Shown here one piece after another: positions 25,837-35,454 of a stretch of DNA of 64,000 nt. The position numbers were made by a program, and so were the translations under genes. Position 1 is the first letter of the stretch. Every line of letters starts with the position of its first letter. Source of the DNA: Brucella anthropi_A (lineage in GTDB: Bacteria; Pseudomonadota; Alphaproteobacteria; Rhizobiales; Rhizobiaceae); NCBI RefSeq assembly GCF_046630315.1, contig NZ_LQBD01000024.1:62001-126000 (forward strand). The letters are read 5' to 3'. The notes under the pieces are model-generated. The model worked only from the letters and a program-made list of their open reading frames with translations, was not told where the DNA came from and did not search any database.

Positions 25837-26796
25837 ATGATGATTGCAAGACCTCTCTTCGCCTCAATGCTGAGCGCCGCAGTCTGCCTGACGACGCTTG
25901 GAACGGTTGCGGTTCCAGCATTTGCCGCCGGTGCGGGATCCGAGGTCAAGGTCATCGTTTCCGGCAATGCGATCACGAACAGCGATGTCCAGCATCGCGT
26001 GGCTTTTTTGAAGCTGCAGCGCAAGGGCGGCAATCTCAACCAGATTGCCAGGCAGGAACTGACCGACGAAATGCTGAAGCGCATCGAGATGAAATCGCGC
26101 GGCATCAACATTTCCGACCAGCAGGTTGATGAGGCTTATGCCGGATTTGCCTCCCGCAACAAGATGACCCTGGCCCAACTTAATCAGGTGATGAACCAGT
26201 CGGGCGTGACGCCGGATCATTTCAAGAAATACATCATGGTTCAGATGGGATGGGGCCGCCTTGTCAGCGCCCGCTTCCGCGCAACCGGCATGGTCAGCGA
26301 ACAGGAAGCCGTGCAGCGCATGCTGAAGGACGGCGGCAAGAAGCCTGTCGCAACCGAATATCGCCTCCAGCAGGTCATTTTCGTGGTGCCCGCCTCCAAG
26401 CGGTCTCCAGCCCTGCTTTCCAAGCGCAAGCAGGAAGCGAATGCGTTCCGCTCCCGTTTCCAGAATTGTGATGCCACCCGCCAGCAGGCCAAGGGCATTC
26501 TCGATGTGACCGTGCGCGATCTCGGCCGCATCATTGAACAGCAATTGCCGGGCGAATGGGCAAAGGCCGTCAAGGCAACCCCGGTCGGTCGCACGACCGC
26601 GCCGCAGGAAACCGAAAAGGGCGTGGAATTTCTGGCCGTCTGTTCCACCCGGCAGGTATCGGATGATCGCGTGGCCCAGCTCGTCTTCTCCATGGAAGGC
26701 GCGGATTCTCCTGGAGGCCAGGAGAAGAAGGCTGAACAGCTTAGCGAAAAATATCTGAAGGAACTGCGCGACAAGGCGACCATCGTTAATCGCTAG
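25837..26796 (+). CDS. surA: SurA-like periplasmic chaperone
   Basis: 319 residues with a signal peptide (MLSAAVCLTTLGTVAVPAFAAG). The SurA N-terminal chaperone domain follows: VKVIVSGNAITNSDVQHRV, RQELTDEMLKRIEMKSRGI, VTPDHFKKYI. The part after residue ~165 is a single parvulin-like region (YRLQQVIFVVP) that is divergent, so isomerase activity is uncertain. Expected role: guiding outer membrane proteins such as LptD across the periplasm, in keeping with its place directly after lptD. The TAG stop is the first three bases of a repeat. Confidence 0.88.
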   Translation: MMIARPLFASMLSAAVCLTTLGTVAVPAFAAGAGSEVKVIVSGNAITNSDVQHRVAFLKLQRKGGNLNQIARQELTDEMLKRIEMKSRGINISDQQVDEAYAGFASRNKMTLAQLNQVMNQSGVTPDHFKKYIMVQMGWGRLVSARFRATGMVSEQEAVQRMLKDGGKKPVATEYRLQQVIFVVPASKRSPALLSKRKQEANAFRSRFQNCDATRQQAKGILDVTVRDLGRIIEQQLPGEWAKAVKATPVGRTTAPQETEKGVEFLAVCSTRQVSDDRVAQLVFSMEGADSPGGQEKKAEQLSEKYLKELRDKATIVNR

Positions 26797-26945
26797 AGCA
26801 TTTCGAGCCAAAAGTGCGAAGCGCCTATGCAGGGAAATCAGTCCAATGGACTGATTTCCGATCCCGCTTCGATGCGTGAGGCAAATGCGACAAAACAAAT
26901 AGTTAGAGCGGTTCCGAGGCTTCCGTTAAAACAGGAACCGCTTTA
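26794..26945 (+). repeat. Composite intergenic repeat, copy B
   Basis: The element begins with the surA stop codon (TAGAGCATTTCG). Module 1 runs from GCATTT to AAATGC and contains a perfect 12-bp hairpin GGAAATCAGTCC / GGACTGATTTCC (26833-26859) plus the family core CCAAAAGTGCGAAGCG. A linker ACAAAACAAATAGTT leads to module 2, with arms AGCGGTTCC (26907-26915) / GGAACCGCT (26934-26942). Same two-module order and linker style as copies A and C. Confidence 0.7.
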
Positions 26946-26990
26946 GACCGACCTGATGGATTCATCTGCATTCACTGGAACATTGACGCC

Positions 26991-28022
26991 ATGACGGCAG
27001 CGCCCCTTCCTCCTCTCGCCGTCAGCATTGGCGATCCCTCCGGCATCGGCCCCGATATTGCGCTTGTGGCCTGGCTCCAGCGCAATGCCTTGTCGCTGCC
27101 GCCTTTTGCCTTGCTGGCCGACCCGGAACAGCTTGCCGCCCGTGCGCGGCATCTCGGGCTTGATATCGCAATCGAGGTTGTTTCCGCGATTTCTGCGGCA
27201 AACCATGCGTTTGCGCATGCCCTGCCGGTGCTTCCGCTCAAGAACAAATTGACGGAAAGCGTCGGCAAAGCCTTGCCGGAAAATGCCGCGGGCGTCATCG
27301 AAGCCATTGAGCGCGCGGTGGACCTGACCCTCAAGGGCGAGGCTTCGGCCGTTGTCACCTGCCCGATTTCAAAGAAGCCGCTCTATGAGGCAGGGTTTAA
27401 GCATCCCGGCCACACCGAATTTCTGGCCGAACTGGCAAGCCATCACCGGGGCAAGCCTGTCACGCCGGTCATGATGCTGGCAGGGCCGCAGCTTCGCGCC
27501 GTTCCGGTCACGATCCATATTCCGCTTTCGCAAGTGCCTGTTCGTCTCACCACAGCCGACATTATCGAGGTTGCGCAGATCACCGCCACCGAATTGCGGG
27601 AACGGTTCGGCATCCGTGCACCGCGTCTTGCCATATCCGGGTTGAACCCGCATGCGGGCGAAGGCGGAGCCATGGGCAAGGAGGATGATACCATCATCCT
27701 CCCCGCAATCGAGGCGCTGCAAAGCGCGGGCATCGATGCGCGCGGCCCCCTTCCCGCCGATACGATGTTTCATCCTTCGGCCCGCGCGACCTACGATGCC
27801 GCGATCTGCATGTATCATGATCAGGCGCTTATTCCCGCCAAGGCGCTTGCTTTCGATGAAACGGTGAATGTGACGCTTGGGCTGCCCTTCATTCGCACAT
27901 CGCCGGACCATGGCACGGCCTTCGATATTGCAGGCAAGGGGATTGCGCGCCCGGACAGCCTTGTCGCGGCCATTCGTCTTGCGCGGGAACTGGCCGACAA
28001 TGCAGCGAACGCAAGCGCATGA
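26991..28022 (+). CDS. pdxA: 4-hydroxythreonine-4-phosphate dehydrogenase
   Basis: 343-residue enzyme of the DXP-dependent pyridoxal phosphate pathway, oxidising 4-phosphohydroxy-L-threonine. Signatures: SIGDPSGIGPDIAL at the N terminus, CPISKKPLYEAGF, GHTEFLAEL, and the metal-binding MYHDQALIPAKAL. SPDHGTAFDIAGKG near the C terminus completes the pattern. It overlaps rsmA by four bases, the usual surA-pdxA-rsmA order. Confidence 0.96.
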   Translation: MTAAPLPPLAVSIGDPSGIGPDIALVAWLQRNALSLPPFALLADPEQLAARARHLGLDIAIEVVSAISAANHAFAHALPVLPLKNKLTESVGKALPENAAGVIEAIERAVDLTLKGEASAVVTCPISKKPLYEAGFKHPGHTEFLAELASHHRGKPVTPVMMLAGPQLRAVPVTIHIPLSQVPVRLTTADIIEVAQITATELRERFGIRAPRLAISGLNPHAGEGGAMGKEDDTIILPAIEALQSAGIDARGPLPADTMFHPSARATYDAAICMYHDQALIPAKALAFDETVNVTLGLPFIRTSPDHGTAFDIAGKGIARPDSLVAAIRLARELADNAANASA

Positions 28023-28855
28023 GCATCGATAAACTTCCTCCCCTGCGCGATGTGATCGAACGGCACGACCTGATGCCGAAGAAATCGCTCGGCCAGAACT
28101 TTCTGTTCGATCTCAATCTGACGTCGAAAATCGCCCGCCAGGCAGGCACTTTGCACGACCAGCCCGTCATTGAAGTCGGGCCGGGGCCCGGCGGCCTGAC
28201 CCGCGCGCTTCTGGCGCAAGGCGCTTATGTCACGGCAATCGAGCGTGACGAACGATGCCTGGCCGCGCTCGCCGAAATCGAGGCGCATTATCCGGGGCGT
28301 CTGCGCATCATCTCCGGCGATGCGCTCGAGCAGGATTTTTCGGTGCTGTTTGCGGACGGGCAAAAGCCGCGCATCATTGCCAATCTGCCCTACAATGTCG
28401 GCACGCAGCTTCTGCTCAACTGGTTGCTGGTCGAACCCTGGCCGCCCTTCTATTCGTCCATGACATTGATGTTCCAGCGGGAAGTCGCCGAACGTATCGT
28501 GGCCACGCCCGACAGCGATCATTACGGACGCCTCGGTGTGCTTGCCGGATGGAGGACGGTTTCGAAAATCAGCTTCGATGTGCCGCCGCAGGCATTTACG
28601 CCGCCGCCGAAGGTCATGTCGTCGGTCGTGCATATCATCCCGCGTGAAAACCCGCTGCCCTGCGATGCGCATGCGCTTGGCCAGATCACGCAGGCCGCAT
28701 TCGGGCAGCGCCGCAAGATGTTGCGCCAGAGCCTGAAGCCGGTGGGCGGAGCCGAACTTCTGGAAAAAACCGGCATCGACGGAACACGCCGCGCAGAGAC
28801 GCTCAGCGTCGAAGAATTCGTCGCGCTGGCCAATGCCTATCGTCCAGGAAAATAG
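28019..28855 (+). CDS. rsmA: 16S rRNA dimethyladenosine transferase RsmA/KsgA
   Basis: 278-residue SAM-dependent enzyme that dimethylates A1518 and A1519 of 16S rRNA, a late step in 30S assembly. KSLGQNFLFDLNLTSKI and VIEVGPGPGGLTRALL (SAM loop) are typical, as is the catalytic NLPYNV. Loss of the family confers kasugamycin resistance. It overlaps pdxA. Its TAG stop touches the TGA stop of the convergent M23 gene with no base between. Confidence 0.96.
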   Translation: MSIDKLPPLRDVIERHDLMPKKSLGQNFLFDLNLTSKIARQAGTLHDQPVIEVGPGPGGLTRALLAQGAYVTAIERDERCLAALAEIEAHYPGRLRIISGDALEQDFSVLFADGQKPRIIANLPYNVGTQLLLNWLLVEPWPPFYSSMTLMFQREVAERIVATPDSDHYGRLGVLAGWRTVSKISFDVPPQAFTPPPKVMSSVVHIIPRENPLPCDAHALGQITQAAFGQRRKMLRQSLKPVGGAELLEKTGIDGTRRAETLSVEEFVALANAYRPGK

Positions 28856-30595
28856 TCAGTGCCGGCTGTCTTTTCCGGAAGCCACTTTTCCGGTTTCGGG
28901 TGTGGTGGGCATGACGGGCAGTTTCATTTCGTTGACGATCTGGCCCACATGGTCGATTTCCTCACGGAAACTGCTGAGCGATGAGCCGGTCAGCTTTTCG
29001 CCGGCGTTGAGGCGGGCCTTCAGCGGATCGACATATTGATCGCCGACCTTGAGTTCGTAATAGAGGTGCGGGCCGGTCGAATAGCCCGTCGAACCGACAT
29101 AGGCGATCACCTCTCCCTGCTTGACATGTTCGCCGACCTTCAGGCCCTTCCTGGCCGATGAAAGATGCGCATAGGTCGTGCTGTAGCCGCCCTGATGGCG
29201 AATGCGGACATATTTGCCATATCCCTTCTGATACGAGATCAGTTCCACCACACCATCGCCGGCGGCCACGATGGGCGAGCCGATCGGCGCATCGTAATCA
29301 ACGCCATTATGGTGCTTGCGGACATGCAGAACAGGATGGATGCGCCAGCCGAAACCGTCATTGAGACGGCCATTCGGCAGCGGCTTCTGCATGAGATATT
29401 TCGTCATGGAGGAGCCGTCCTCGTTGAAATAATCAGCCCCGTTATTGCCTTCGTGGCGATAGAGCCGACGGCTTTTGCCAGCCGTGGTAAACTCGACAAA
29501 AACCAGTTCCGGCTTCGTATCGGCGCTCTTGCGGAACAGAAGATCGATCCGGCCCGGCGTTTTTGAGCCCTTCAGCGAAATGCCGTTCTGCGCGGCAAGC
29601 TTCTCAACCTCGTCGACAATCGCACCCGGCGCGCCCGCCTGTTGCAGCCGCGACGGGATGGACCCGCTATTGCCGACCACATTCTGCGGGTGGTAGGCCG
29701 TCAGCATCGCATCGCGTGACAGGCGCGCAAAAAGCCGTTCATTGCCGGTGGCGCGGAAAACGCCGTCATCGGCGCGCCCGTAGACGGCCTTGTCGATATC
29801 GCCATGTTCGAAGCGGGCAAGCGCAATATGCTGCGCCCCGTCGGGGTTCCGTCTGGATTTGTCGACCAGCAATTCAAGATTGTCGCCCGGCACCAGTTCT
29901 GTCCGCGCCAGCGCTTCTTCCAGACGCCGGCTGTCCTCGGTGGCGATGCCCGCCGCTTGCAGCAATGCGCCCAGCCGCTCGCGGGATTGCGGCGCGACGA
30001 TGATCTCATGCACCTTTGCGCCAGCGCCGACAGCGGGCCTGGCAAGGCTGACATTGATCGGAACGCCGCGCTCAAGTGCATCCTCGGGCTGTTTCTGTTG
30101 CGATTTCAGCGGGGATATGCCGCCGCGCAGCATATCACCCATCGCAGCCCCGCCGGAACTTGTGAGGTCGAGAACAACATGCTGATAGGTGTAGAGACGC
30201 GCATCGCCGTCTTCGACGCCCTCGGCAATATCGATGCGCCGCGATACCCGGCCCGCCGGATCGACATGCACGTCCGGCACCAGCCTTGCCTCTTTCAGCG
30301 CCGCGCGATGGCGGGCGAGCGTGGCGGGATTGACCATCATGGGCTGCGCCACGCGCCCATGCCGCACCAGCCGGCCGGTGGCAAATAGAAACCCGCTTCC
30401 AGCGATAAGGGCCGCCACCAGCAAAGCCAGGAAAAACCGCAAATGCGTGTGCCGGGAAAAGCGGGCCAGCCGAAACGGATTCAGGCTGTGAGAGGAAAGC
30501 GGCTCGCTTCGCAAGGCCGATCCGAAGGCCGCAAAATCCCGTTCCGCCATCGCAGCAACCTGTCTGTCGTTTGCATGCGCTGACCAGAAGACCAT
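28856..30595 (-). CDS. M23 (LytM) peptidase homologue, inner-membrane anchored, zinc site incomplete
   Basis: About 579 residues: a cytoplasmic N terminus, one helix (FFLALLVAALIAGSGFLFATG), a long periplasmic region with LysM/OapA-like segments, and a C-terminal M23 domain. The HxxxD ligands are kept (HHNGVDYDAPIGSP), but the second motif reads GPHLYYEL where active enzymes have HLHxE, so one zinc-ligand His is Tyr. It may therefore be a LytM activator or scaffold for amidases, like EnvC or NlpD, rather than an endopeptidase. The start is uncertain: ATG 30595 has GGTGGAG ten bases upstream; ATG 30550 and TTG 30652 are alternatives. Confidence 0.82.
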   Translation of the reverse strand: MVFWSAHANDRQVAAMAERDFAAFGSALRSEPLSSHSLNPFRLARFSRHTHLRFFLALLVAALIAGSGFLFATGRLVRHGRVAQPMMVNPATLARHRAALKEARLVPDVHVDPAGRVSRRIDIAEGVEDGDARLYTYQHVVLDLTSSGGAAMGDMLRGGISPLKSQQKQPEDALERGVPINVSLARPAVGAGAKVHEIIVAPQSRERLGALLQAAGIATEDSRRLEEALARTELVPGDNLELLVDKSRRNPDGAQHIALARFEHGDIDKAVYGRADDGVFRATGNERLFARLSRDAMLTAYHPQNVVGNSGSIPSRLQQAGAPGAIVDEVEKLAAQNGISLKGSKTPGRIDLLFRKSADTKPELVFVEFTTAGKSRRLYRHEGNNGADYFNEDGSSMTKYLMQKPLPNGRLNDGFGWRIHPVLHVRKHHNGVDYDAPIGSPIVAAGDGVVELISYQKGYGKYVRIRHQGGYSTTYAHLSSARKGLKVGEHVKQGEVIAYVGSTGYSTGPHLYYELKVGDQYVDPLKARLNAGEKLTGSSLSSFREEIDHVGQIVNEMKLPVMPTTPETGKVASGKDSRH

Positions 30596-30711
30596 ACCGA
30601 ACATTCTCCACCGCTGGATTACCGACGGAAGAGTGGCAAAGACAGCGGCCAAAATAAGGCCCCCGACGGGATATCCACCGGAAGAGAATCACATTGCGTG
30701 AATTGTGACTG

Positions 30712-31632
30712 TCAGGCTTTCGCCCGGCCCCGGCGATGTTCGACCAGCATCGACCATGTATAGAGCGCAAGCCCGGCCCAGATCAGCGCGAAAGCGCCAA
30801 GCTGTGCAGCGGAGAACGGCTCGTGGAAGATGAAAATCGCAAAGAAGAACAACATCGTCGGCGTCATGTATTGCATGAGGCCCAGCGTCGTGTAGCGCAG
30901 CAGCTTCGCGCCGCCGGCATAAAGGATCAGCGGAATGGCCGTGAACGGGCCTGCCAGCAGCAGCATCGACACGTTGAAGGCCGGTCCGGTCGAGAAATGG
31001 TCCTGGCCGGTTGCCGCCAGCCACAGAACGTAGCCGAGCGCGGGAATGCACAGGATCAGCACTTCGAGCGTGAAGCCCTGAAGCGGCGGCATCGGCAGTG
31101 ACTTGCGGAAGAAGCCATAGAGGCCGAACGTCAACGGCAGCGCCAGCGACACCCATGGCAGACCGCCCGCATTGACGGTCAGCAGCAGCACGGCGGCGAA
31201 GGCAAATCCGACGGCGACATATTGAACCCTGGTCAGCCTTTCCCCAAGGAACAGACCGCCAAGGACGACATTGAACAGCGGATTGATGTAATAGCCAAGT
31301 GCGGCGCCCATCACCTGGTCATGGGCAACGGCCCAGACATAGATCGACCAGTTGACGGTAATCAGCCCGGCGGTCAGGCCAGCCATGGCCAGCATGCGCG
31401 GCTGGCGCACGGCGTTGAGAATATCCTTGAACTGCCCCAGCACCAGCAGGAGCAGCAGCGCGACCGGAACCGACCAGATCACGCGATGCGACACGACTTC
31501 CATGGCCGGGATGTGGCCAAGCGCCTTGAGATAGAATGGCAGGGCACCCCAGAGCCCATAGGCTCCGATTGCCATCAAAAACCCGCGCGACCCGTCAGAC
31601 AGGCGCGTATCGGTGATGGTCTGGTCGGTCAT
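30712..31632 (-). CDS. rarD: EamA-family transporter RarD
   Basis: 306-residue ten-helix inner membrane protein. GFLMAIGAYGLWGALPFYLKAL, SHRVIWSVP and GYYINPLFNVVLGGLFLGERL are highly characteristic of RarD, a member of the drug/metabolite transporter superfamily with no firmly established substrate. A GC-rich inverted repeat (CGCCCGC / GCGGGCG, 31658-31678) lies in the leader just upstream of its start. Confidence 0.88.
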   Translation of the reverse strand: MTDQTITDTRLSDGSRGFLMAIGAYGLWGALPFYLKALGHIPAMEVVSHRVIWSVPVALLLLLVLGQFKDILNAVRQPRMLAMAGLTAGLITVNWSIYVWAVAHDQVMGAALGYYINPLFNVVLGGLFLGERLTRVQYVAVGFAFAAVLLLTVNAGGLPWVSLALPLTFGLYGFFRKSLPMPPLQGFTLEVLILCIPALGYVLWLAATGQDHFSTGPAFNVSMLLLAGPFTAIPLILYAGGAKLLRYTTLGLMQYMTPTMLFFFAIFIFHEPFSAAQLGAFALIWAGLALYTWSMLVEHRRGRAKA

Positions 31633-31768
31633 GCCTCTCTCCTCGGCAAAAACGGTTCGCCCGCCCCCGTTGCGGGCGGATCAGCATGGAACCGCTATGC
31701 GCCCAACAATCCATAAAATCCATTCAATTAAACTGATCGAAGCATCAATTTCAGTGAATGGACCGGAT

Positions 31769-33382
31769 TTATTCGGCGGCAGCCCGTCCGGCCATCGAAC
31801 GGTTTTTCATCAGCTTGTAATTGACCGAATCCATCAGCGCCTGGAAGGACGCATCAATGATATTGTCCGACACGCCGACCGTGCGCCAGCGGGCACCGGT
31901 CGCATCGCCGGATTCGATCAGGACGCGCGTGATTGCCGCCGTGCCGCCATTGAGGATACGCACCTTGAAATCGACCAGTTCCAGATCCTCGATCTCGGCC
32001 TGAAAGCGCCCCAGATCCTTGCGCAATGCGATATCGAGCGCGTTGACCGGGCCGTGTCCTTCGGCGACGGACATGCGCACCTCGCCATCGACCTCGACCT
32101 TGACCACGGCTTCCGAAACGGTCTTCAACATGCCATTGGCATCGAAGCGCCGCTCGACGAGGCAGCGGAAGGATTCGACCTTGAAGAATTCCGGCTGCGG
32201 CGTCAGCATGTTGCGCGCCAGAAGCTCGAAACTCGCATCCGCGCCTTCATAGGCATAGCCTTCCGCCTCACGCTCCTTGACCAGCGCGATCAGCGTATCC
32301 AGACGCACATCGTCCTTTGCAACGCGGATGCCGCGACGCTCCAGCTCGGCGATGAAATTGGATTTTCCGCCCTGATCCGACACCATGACACGGCGGCTGT
32401 TGCCGACCGATTCCGGCGGAATATGCTCATAGGTCTGCGGTTCCTTGAGCAGCGCCGACGCATGAATGCCGGCCTTGGTCGCAAAAGCGGACGTGCCGGT
32501 ATAGGGCGCCTGCTCCGTCGGCGGACGGTTCAAGATATCGTCGAAAGCGCGCGAAATCCGCGTGATCCCCTTCAGCGCCGCAGGCTTGATCGCCAATTCG
32601 AAACGTTCTGCCCAATAGGGTTTCAGCGCCAGCGTCGGGATCAACGAAACAAGATTGGCATTGCCGCAGCGCTCGCCGATGCCGTTGAGCGTTCCCTGCA
32701 CATGGCGAACGCCCGCATCGATGGCGGCAAGCGAGACGGCAACCGCCTGCTCGGTGTCGTTATGGGCGTGGATGCCAAGGCTCTCGCCCGGAACCACAGA
32801 CGTTACGGCAGCAATGATCCCGGCCACTTCCGAGGGCTGCGTGCCGCCGTTCGTGTCGCACAGCACAACCCAGCGCGCCCCTGCGGAATAGGCCGCCCTG
32901 GCACAGGCAAGCGCATATTCGGGATTGGCCTTGTAGCCATCGAAGAAATGTTCGCAATCGACCAGCGCTTCCCGGCCTGCCATGCGGGCGGCGGTGACGG
33001 AAGCCGTGATCGATTCCAGATTTTCCTCATTGGTGCAGCCAAGCGCCAGACGGACATGATAGTCCCAGCTTTTGGCAACGAAGCAGACAGCATCGGCGGA
33101 AGCCTGCAGCAGGCTGGAAAGGCCGGGATCGTTGGATGCCGAAACGCCCGCGCGCTTCGTCATGCCGAAAGCCGCAAACTTTGCGCGCGCGGTCTGGCGC
33201 TGCTTGAAGAAGGCAGTATCGGTCGGATTGGCACCCGGATAGCCGCCTTCCACATAGTCCACGCCCAGTTCTTCCAGCAGCGTGACAATCGACTTCTTGT
33301 CTTCCACAGAGAAGTCAATGCCGGGAGTTTGCTGCCCATCCCGCAGGGTGGTGTCGTAGATGTAGATGCGCTCGCGTGCCAT
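31769..33382 (-). CDS. cimA: (R)-citramalate synthase
   Basis: 537 residues of the alpha-isopropylmalate synthase family, long form. The HMGL-like catalytic barrel starts IYIYDTTLRDGQQTPG and includes the HxH metal site GIHAHNDTEQAV; the C-terminal LeuA regulatory domain follows after residue ~410. Long CimA proteins condense pyruvate and acetyl-CoA to citramalate, giving isoleucine without threonine deaminase. LeuA-like homologues of this subgroup are annotated citramalate synthase; isopropylmalate synthase is the alternative but its sequence pattern differs. Confidence 0.88.
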   Translation of the reverse strand: MARERIYIYDTTLRDGQQTPGIDFSVEDKKSIVTLLEELGVDYVEGGYPGANPTDTAFFKQRQTARAKFAAFGMTKRAGVSASNDPGLSSLLQASADAVCFVAKSWDYHVRLALGCTNEENLESITASVTAARMAGREALVDCEHFFDGYKANPEYALACARAAYSAGARWVVLCDTNGGTQPSEVAGIIAAVTSVVPGESLGIHAHNDTEQAVAVSLAAIDAGVRHVQGTLNGIGERCGNANLVSLIPTLALKPYWAERFELAIKPAALKGITRISRAFDDILNRPPTEQAPYTGTSAFATKAGIHASALLKEPQTYEHIPPESVGNSRRVMVSDQGGKSNFIAELERRGIRVAKDDVRLDTLIALVKEREAEGYAYEGADASFELLARNMLTPQPEFFKVESFRCLVERRFDANGMLKTVSEAVVKVEVDGEVRMSVAEGHGPVNALDIALRKDLGRFQAEIEDLELVDFKVRILNGGTAAITRVLIESGDATGARWRTVGVSDNIIDASFQALMDSVNYKLMKNRSMAGRAAAE

Positions 33383-33415
33383 TCTTGCCTGCCTGTCGGT
33401 GGGTATGCGGTGCCG

Positions 33416-33904
33416 TCAACCTTGCTGTTGCGGCCAGCTTTCAGTGTCGTAATCGGGATGCTGGTAGGAAATCATCGTCCTGACAAATTCGATGCTCGCC
33501 GGATCGCGCTCCGTTGCATAGCCGGGAAGATTTGCAAGACCGGCCACATAAGGCAATTGCTTCTCGATCCCCCATTGGATGGTCGGCTCTATCTCCTCCG
33601 GCGCATCGAAAGCGCCGATGGCAAGAGCGATCCCGTCGGGCGCTTCATAGGTCAGCGGCGTGCCGCATTGAGGACAAAAGCCCCGCTGCACATGGTTGGA
33701 CGAGCGGAAGCGCTTCGGCTCATTGCGCGTCCATTCCAGCTTCGCCTCTCTCACCGACACCAGCGGCGCATAGAAATTGCCGAATGCCTTCTGGCACATG
33801 CGGCAATGACAGATCGATGCGGAACCCATCGCGCCATCGACGCGAAAGCGCACCGCGCCGCACTGGCAGCCGCCGGTATAGATCGGTTTGTTATCAAGCG
33901 TCAT
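33416..33904 (-). CDS. GFA (glutathione-dependent formaldehyde-activating) family protein
   Basis: 162 residues with the Mss4-like zinc fold: TGGCQCGAVRF, CHCRMCQKAFG and GFCPQCGTPL supply the Cys ligands of two zinc sites. The family includes Gfa, thought to speed formation of S-hydroxymethylglutathione, but most members have no proven activity. ATG 33904 follows GGGAGG with good spacing; the frame extends seven codons upstream without one. The gene begins 26 bases after the stop of cysS, in the same direction. Confidence 0.85.
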   Translation of the reverse strand: MTLDNKPIYTGGCQCGAVRFRVDGAMGSASICHCRMCQKAFGNFYAPLVSVREAKLEWTRNEPKRFRSSNHVQRGFCPQCGTPLTYEAPDGIALAIGAFDAPEEIEPTIQWGIEKQLPYVAGLANLPGYATERDPASIEFVRTMISYQHPDYDTESWPQQQG

Positions 33905-33930
33905 GTCATCCTCCCGGTTCCACAAGCCTG

Positions 33931-35454
33931 TTAACCTACCACATCCCAGGTCGTGATGCGCTCGCCGGTGGCCGGGTCCTTGCCATCTTTCAGCTGAACG
34001 CCCTCACCAAGCAGCTCATCGCGAATGCGATCGGCCTCGGCCCAGTTCTTCTCGGCGATGAAGCGCAGACGCTCCGCAATCCGGGCTTCGACGGCATTGC
34101 CATCCACCTCGGCCTTGGCAAAGACCGGAATGTCGCCAGCCGAAACGAAATGCGGATCGAACAGGCCGAGCAGCGCCATGCCCTCGCCCAATCCGGCAAC
34201 ATCGCGCGCCTTGAAAGCCTTGCGCAAAGCCGTGATCGCCGTCCAGCTGTTCAAATCGTCGGACAGGGCATCCACCACCTCGCCCACGGCGGTCAGCGTT
34301 TGCGGCACGGTGAAATTTCTGTCGCGCAGCAGGCCATACCAGCGGTGCAGCTCCTCGGCGGATTCCGCCAGACGCTGCGCCGTCCAGTTGATCGGCTCGC
34401 GATAATGGGTCTGCAACATCGACAGGCGCGCCGCCAGGCCGACCCAGCGGTCGCGCGCATCGACGTCATCCCACACACCCAGTTGCGGCAGGCCCTCGTT
34501 CAGCACATCGCGGATGGTGATGAAATTGCCGAGCGATTTCGACATCTTCTGCCCTTCGACCTGCAGGAAGCCGTTATGCATCCAGATGCTGGCCATCCGC
34601 TCGGTGCCGAACGCGCAGCATGATTGCGCGATTTCGTTCTCGTGATGCGGGAAGACGAGATCGATCCCGCCGCCATGAATGTCGAACTGGTTCTTCAGCG
34701 GATCGTCGCATTTCAGGCCACCGCCAAACGGCTCAAGCAGCTTGGCCATCGACATGGCCGAGCATTCGATATGCCAGCCCGGACGGCCCAATACCGCGAT
34801 CCCCGCAGGCGAGGCCCAGCCGGGCTCCCCCTCCTTCGACGGTTTCCACAGGACGAAATCCATTTCGTCGCGCTTGTAGGAGGCAACGTCCACGCGGGCG
34901 CCCGCCAGCATCTCGTCCAGCGAGCGGCGGGCCAGCGCGCCATAGCGCGGTCCCTTGCGTTCGTTCATGGCGGACGGCGAAAAAAGGACGTGATTCTCGG
35001 CCACATAGGCCACGCCAAGCCTGACCAGACGATCGATCATGGCGCGCATCTCGTCCATATGCTCGGTCGCTCGCGGCTGAACGTTGGGCGCCAGATTGCC
35101 CAGCGCCGTCACGTCAGCCTGAAACTGCGCATTGGTGCTTTCCGTCACCCGGCGGATGGCTTCATTGAACGGCAGGTCGGGGTAATCGCGGGCGGCGCGG
35201 GCGTTGATCTTGTCATCAACGTCCGTGATGTTGCGCGCATAAGTGACATGCGCCGCGCCATAGACATGGCGCAGCAAGCGGAACAGCACGTCGAAAACGA
35301 TCACCGGACGGGCATTGCCGATATGCGCGAAGTCATAAACCGTCGGTCCGCAGACATACATGCGCACATTGTCGGCATCGAGGGGAGAAAACTCCTCCTT
35401 CGTGCGGGTCAGCGTGTTGTACAGACGCAAGCGCGGCGCATAAGCCATTGTCAT
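33931..35454 (-). CDS. cysS: Cysteinyl-tRNA synthetase
   Basis: 507-residue class I synthetase. YVCGPTVYDFAHIGNARPVI contains the HIGH-type motif (HIGN) and the zinc Cys; KMSKSLGNF is the KMSKS loop; FPHHENEIAQS is the conserved metal-binding segment. An insertion relative to E. coli CysS (460 residues) is normal for this group. ATG 35454 is preceded by GGGG; ATG 35448 is also possible. Confidence 0.97.
   Translation of the reverse strand: MTMAYAPRLRLYNTLTRTKEEFSPLDADNVRMYVCGPTVYDFAHIGNARPVIVFDVLFRLLRHVYGAAHVTYARNITDVDDKINARAARDYPDLPFNEAIRRVTESTNAQFQADVTALGNLAPNVQPRATEHMDEMRAMIDRLVRLGVAYVAENHVLFSPSAMNERKGPRYGALARRSLDEMLAGARVDVASYKRDEMDFVLWKPSKEGEPGWASPAGIAVLGRPGWHIECSAMSMAKLLEPFGGGLKCDDPLKNQFDIHGGGIDLVFPHHENEIAQSCCAFGTERMASIWMHNGFLQVEGQKMSKSLGNFITIRDVLNEGLPQLGVWDDVDARDRWVGLAARLSMLQTHYREPINWTAQRLAESAEELHRWYGLLRDRNFTVPQTLTAVGEVVDALSDDLNSWTAITALRKAFKARDVAGLGEGMALLGLFDPHFVSAGDIPVFAKAEVDGNAVEARIAERLRFIAEKNWAEADRIRDELLGEGVQLKDGKDPATGERITTWDVVG

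Noticed and set aside
31613..33934. 773-codon frame antisense to cimA
   Set aside because: It lies opposite the clearly conserved cimA and GFA genes, is rich in Arg and His and has no domain.
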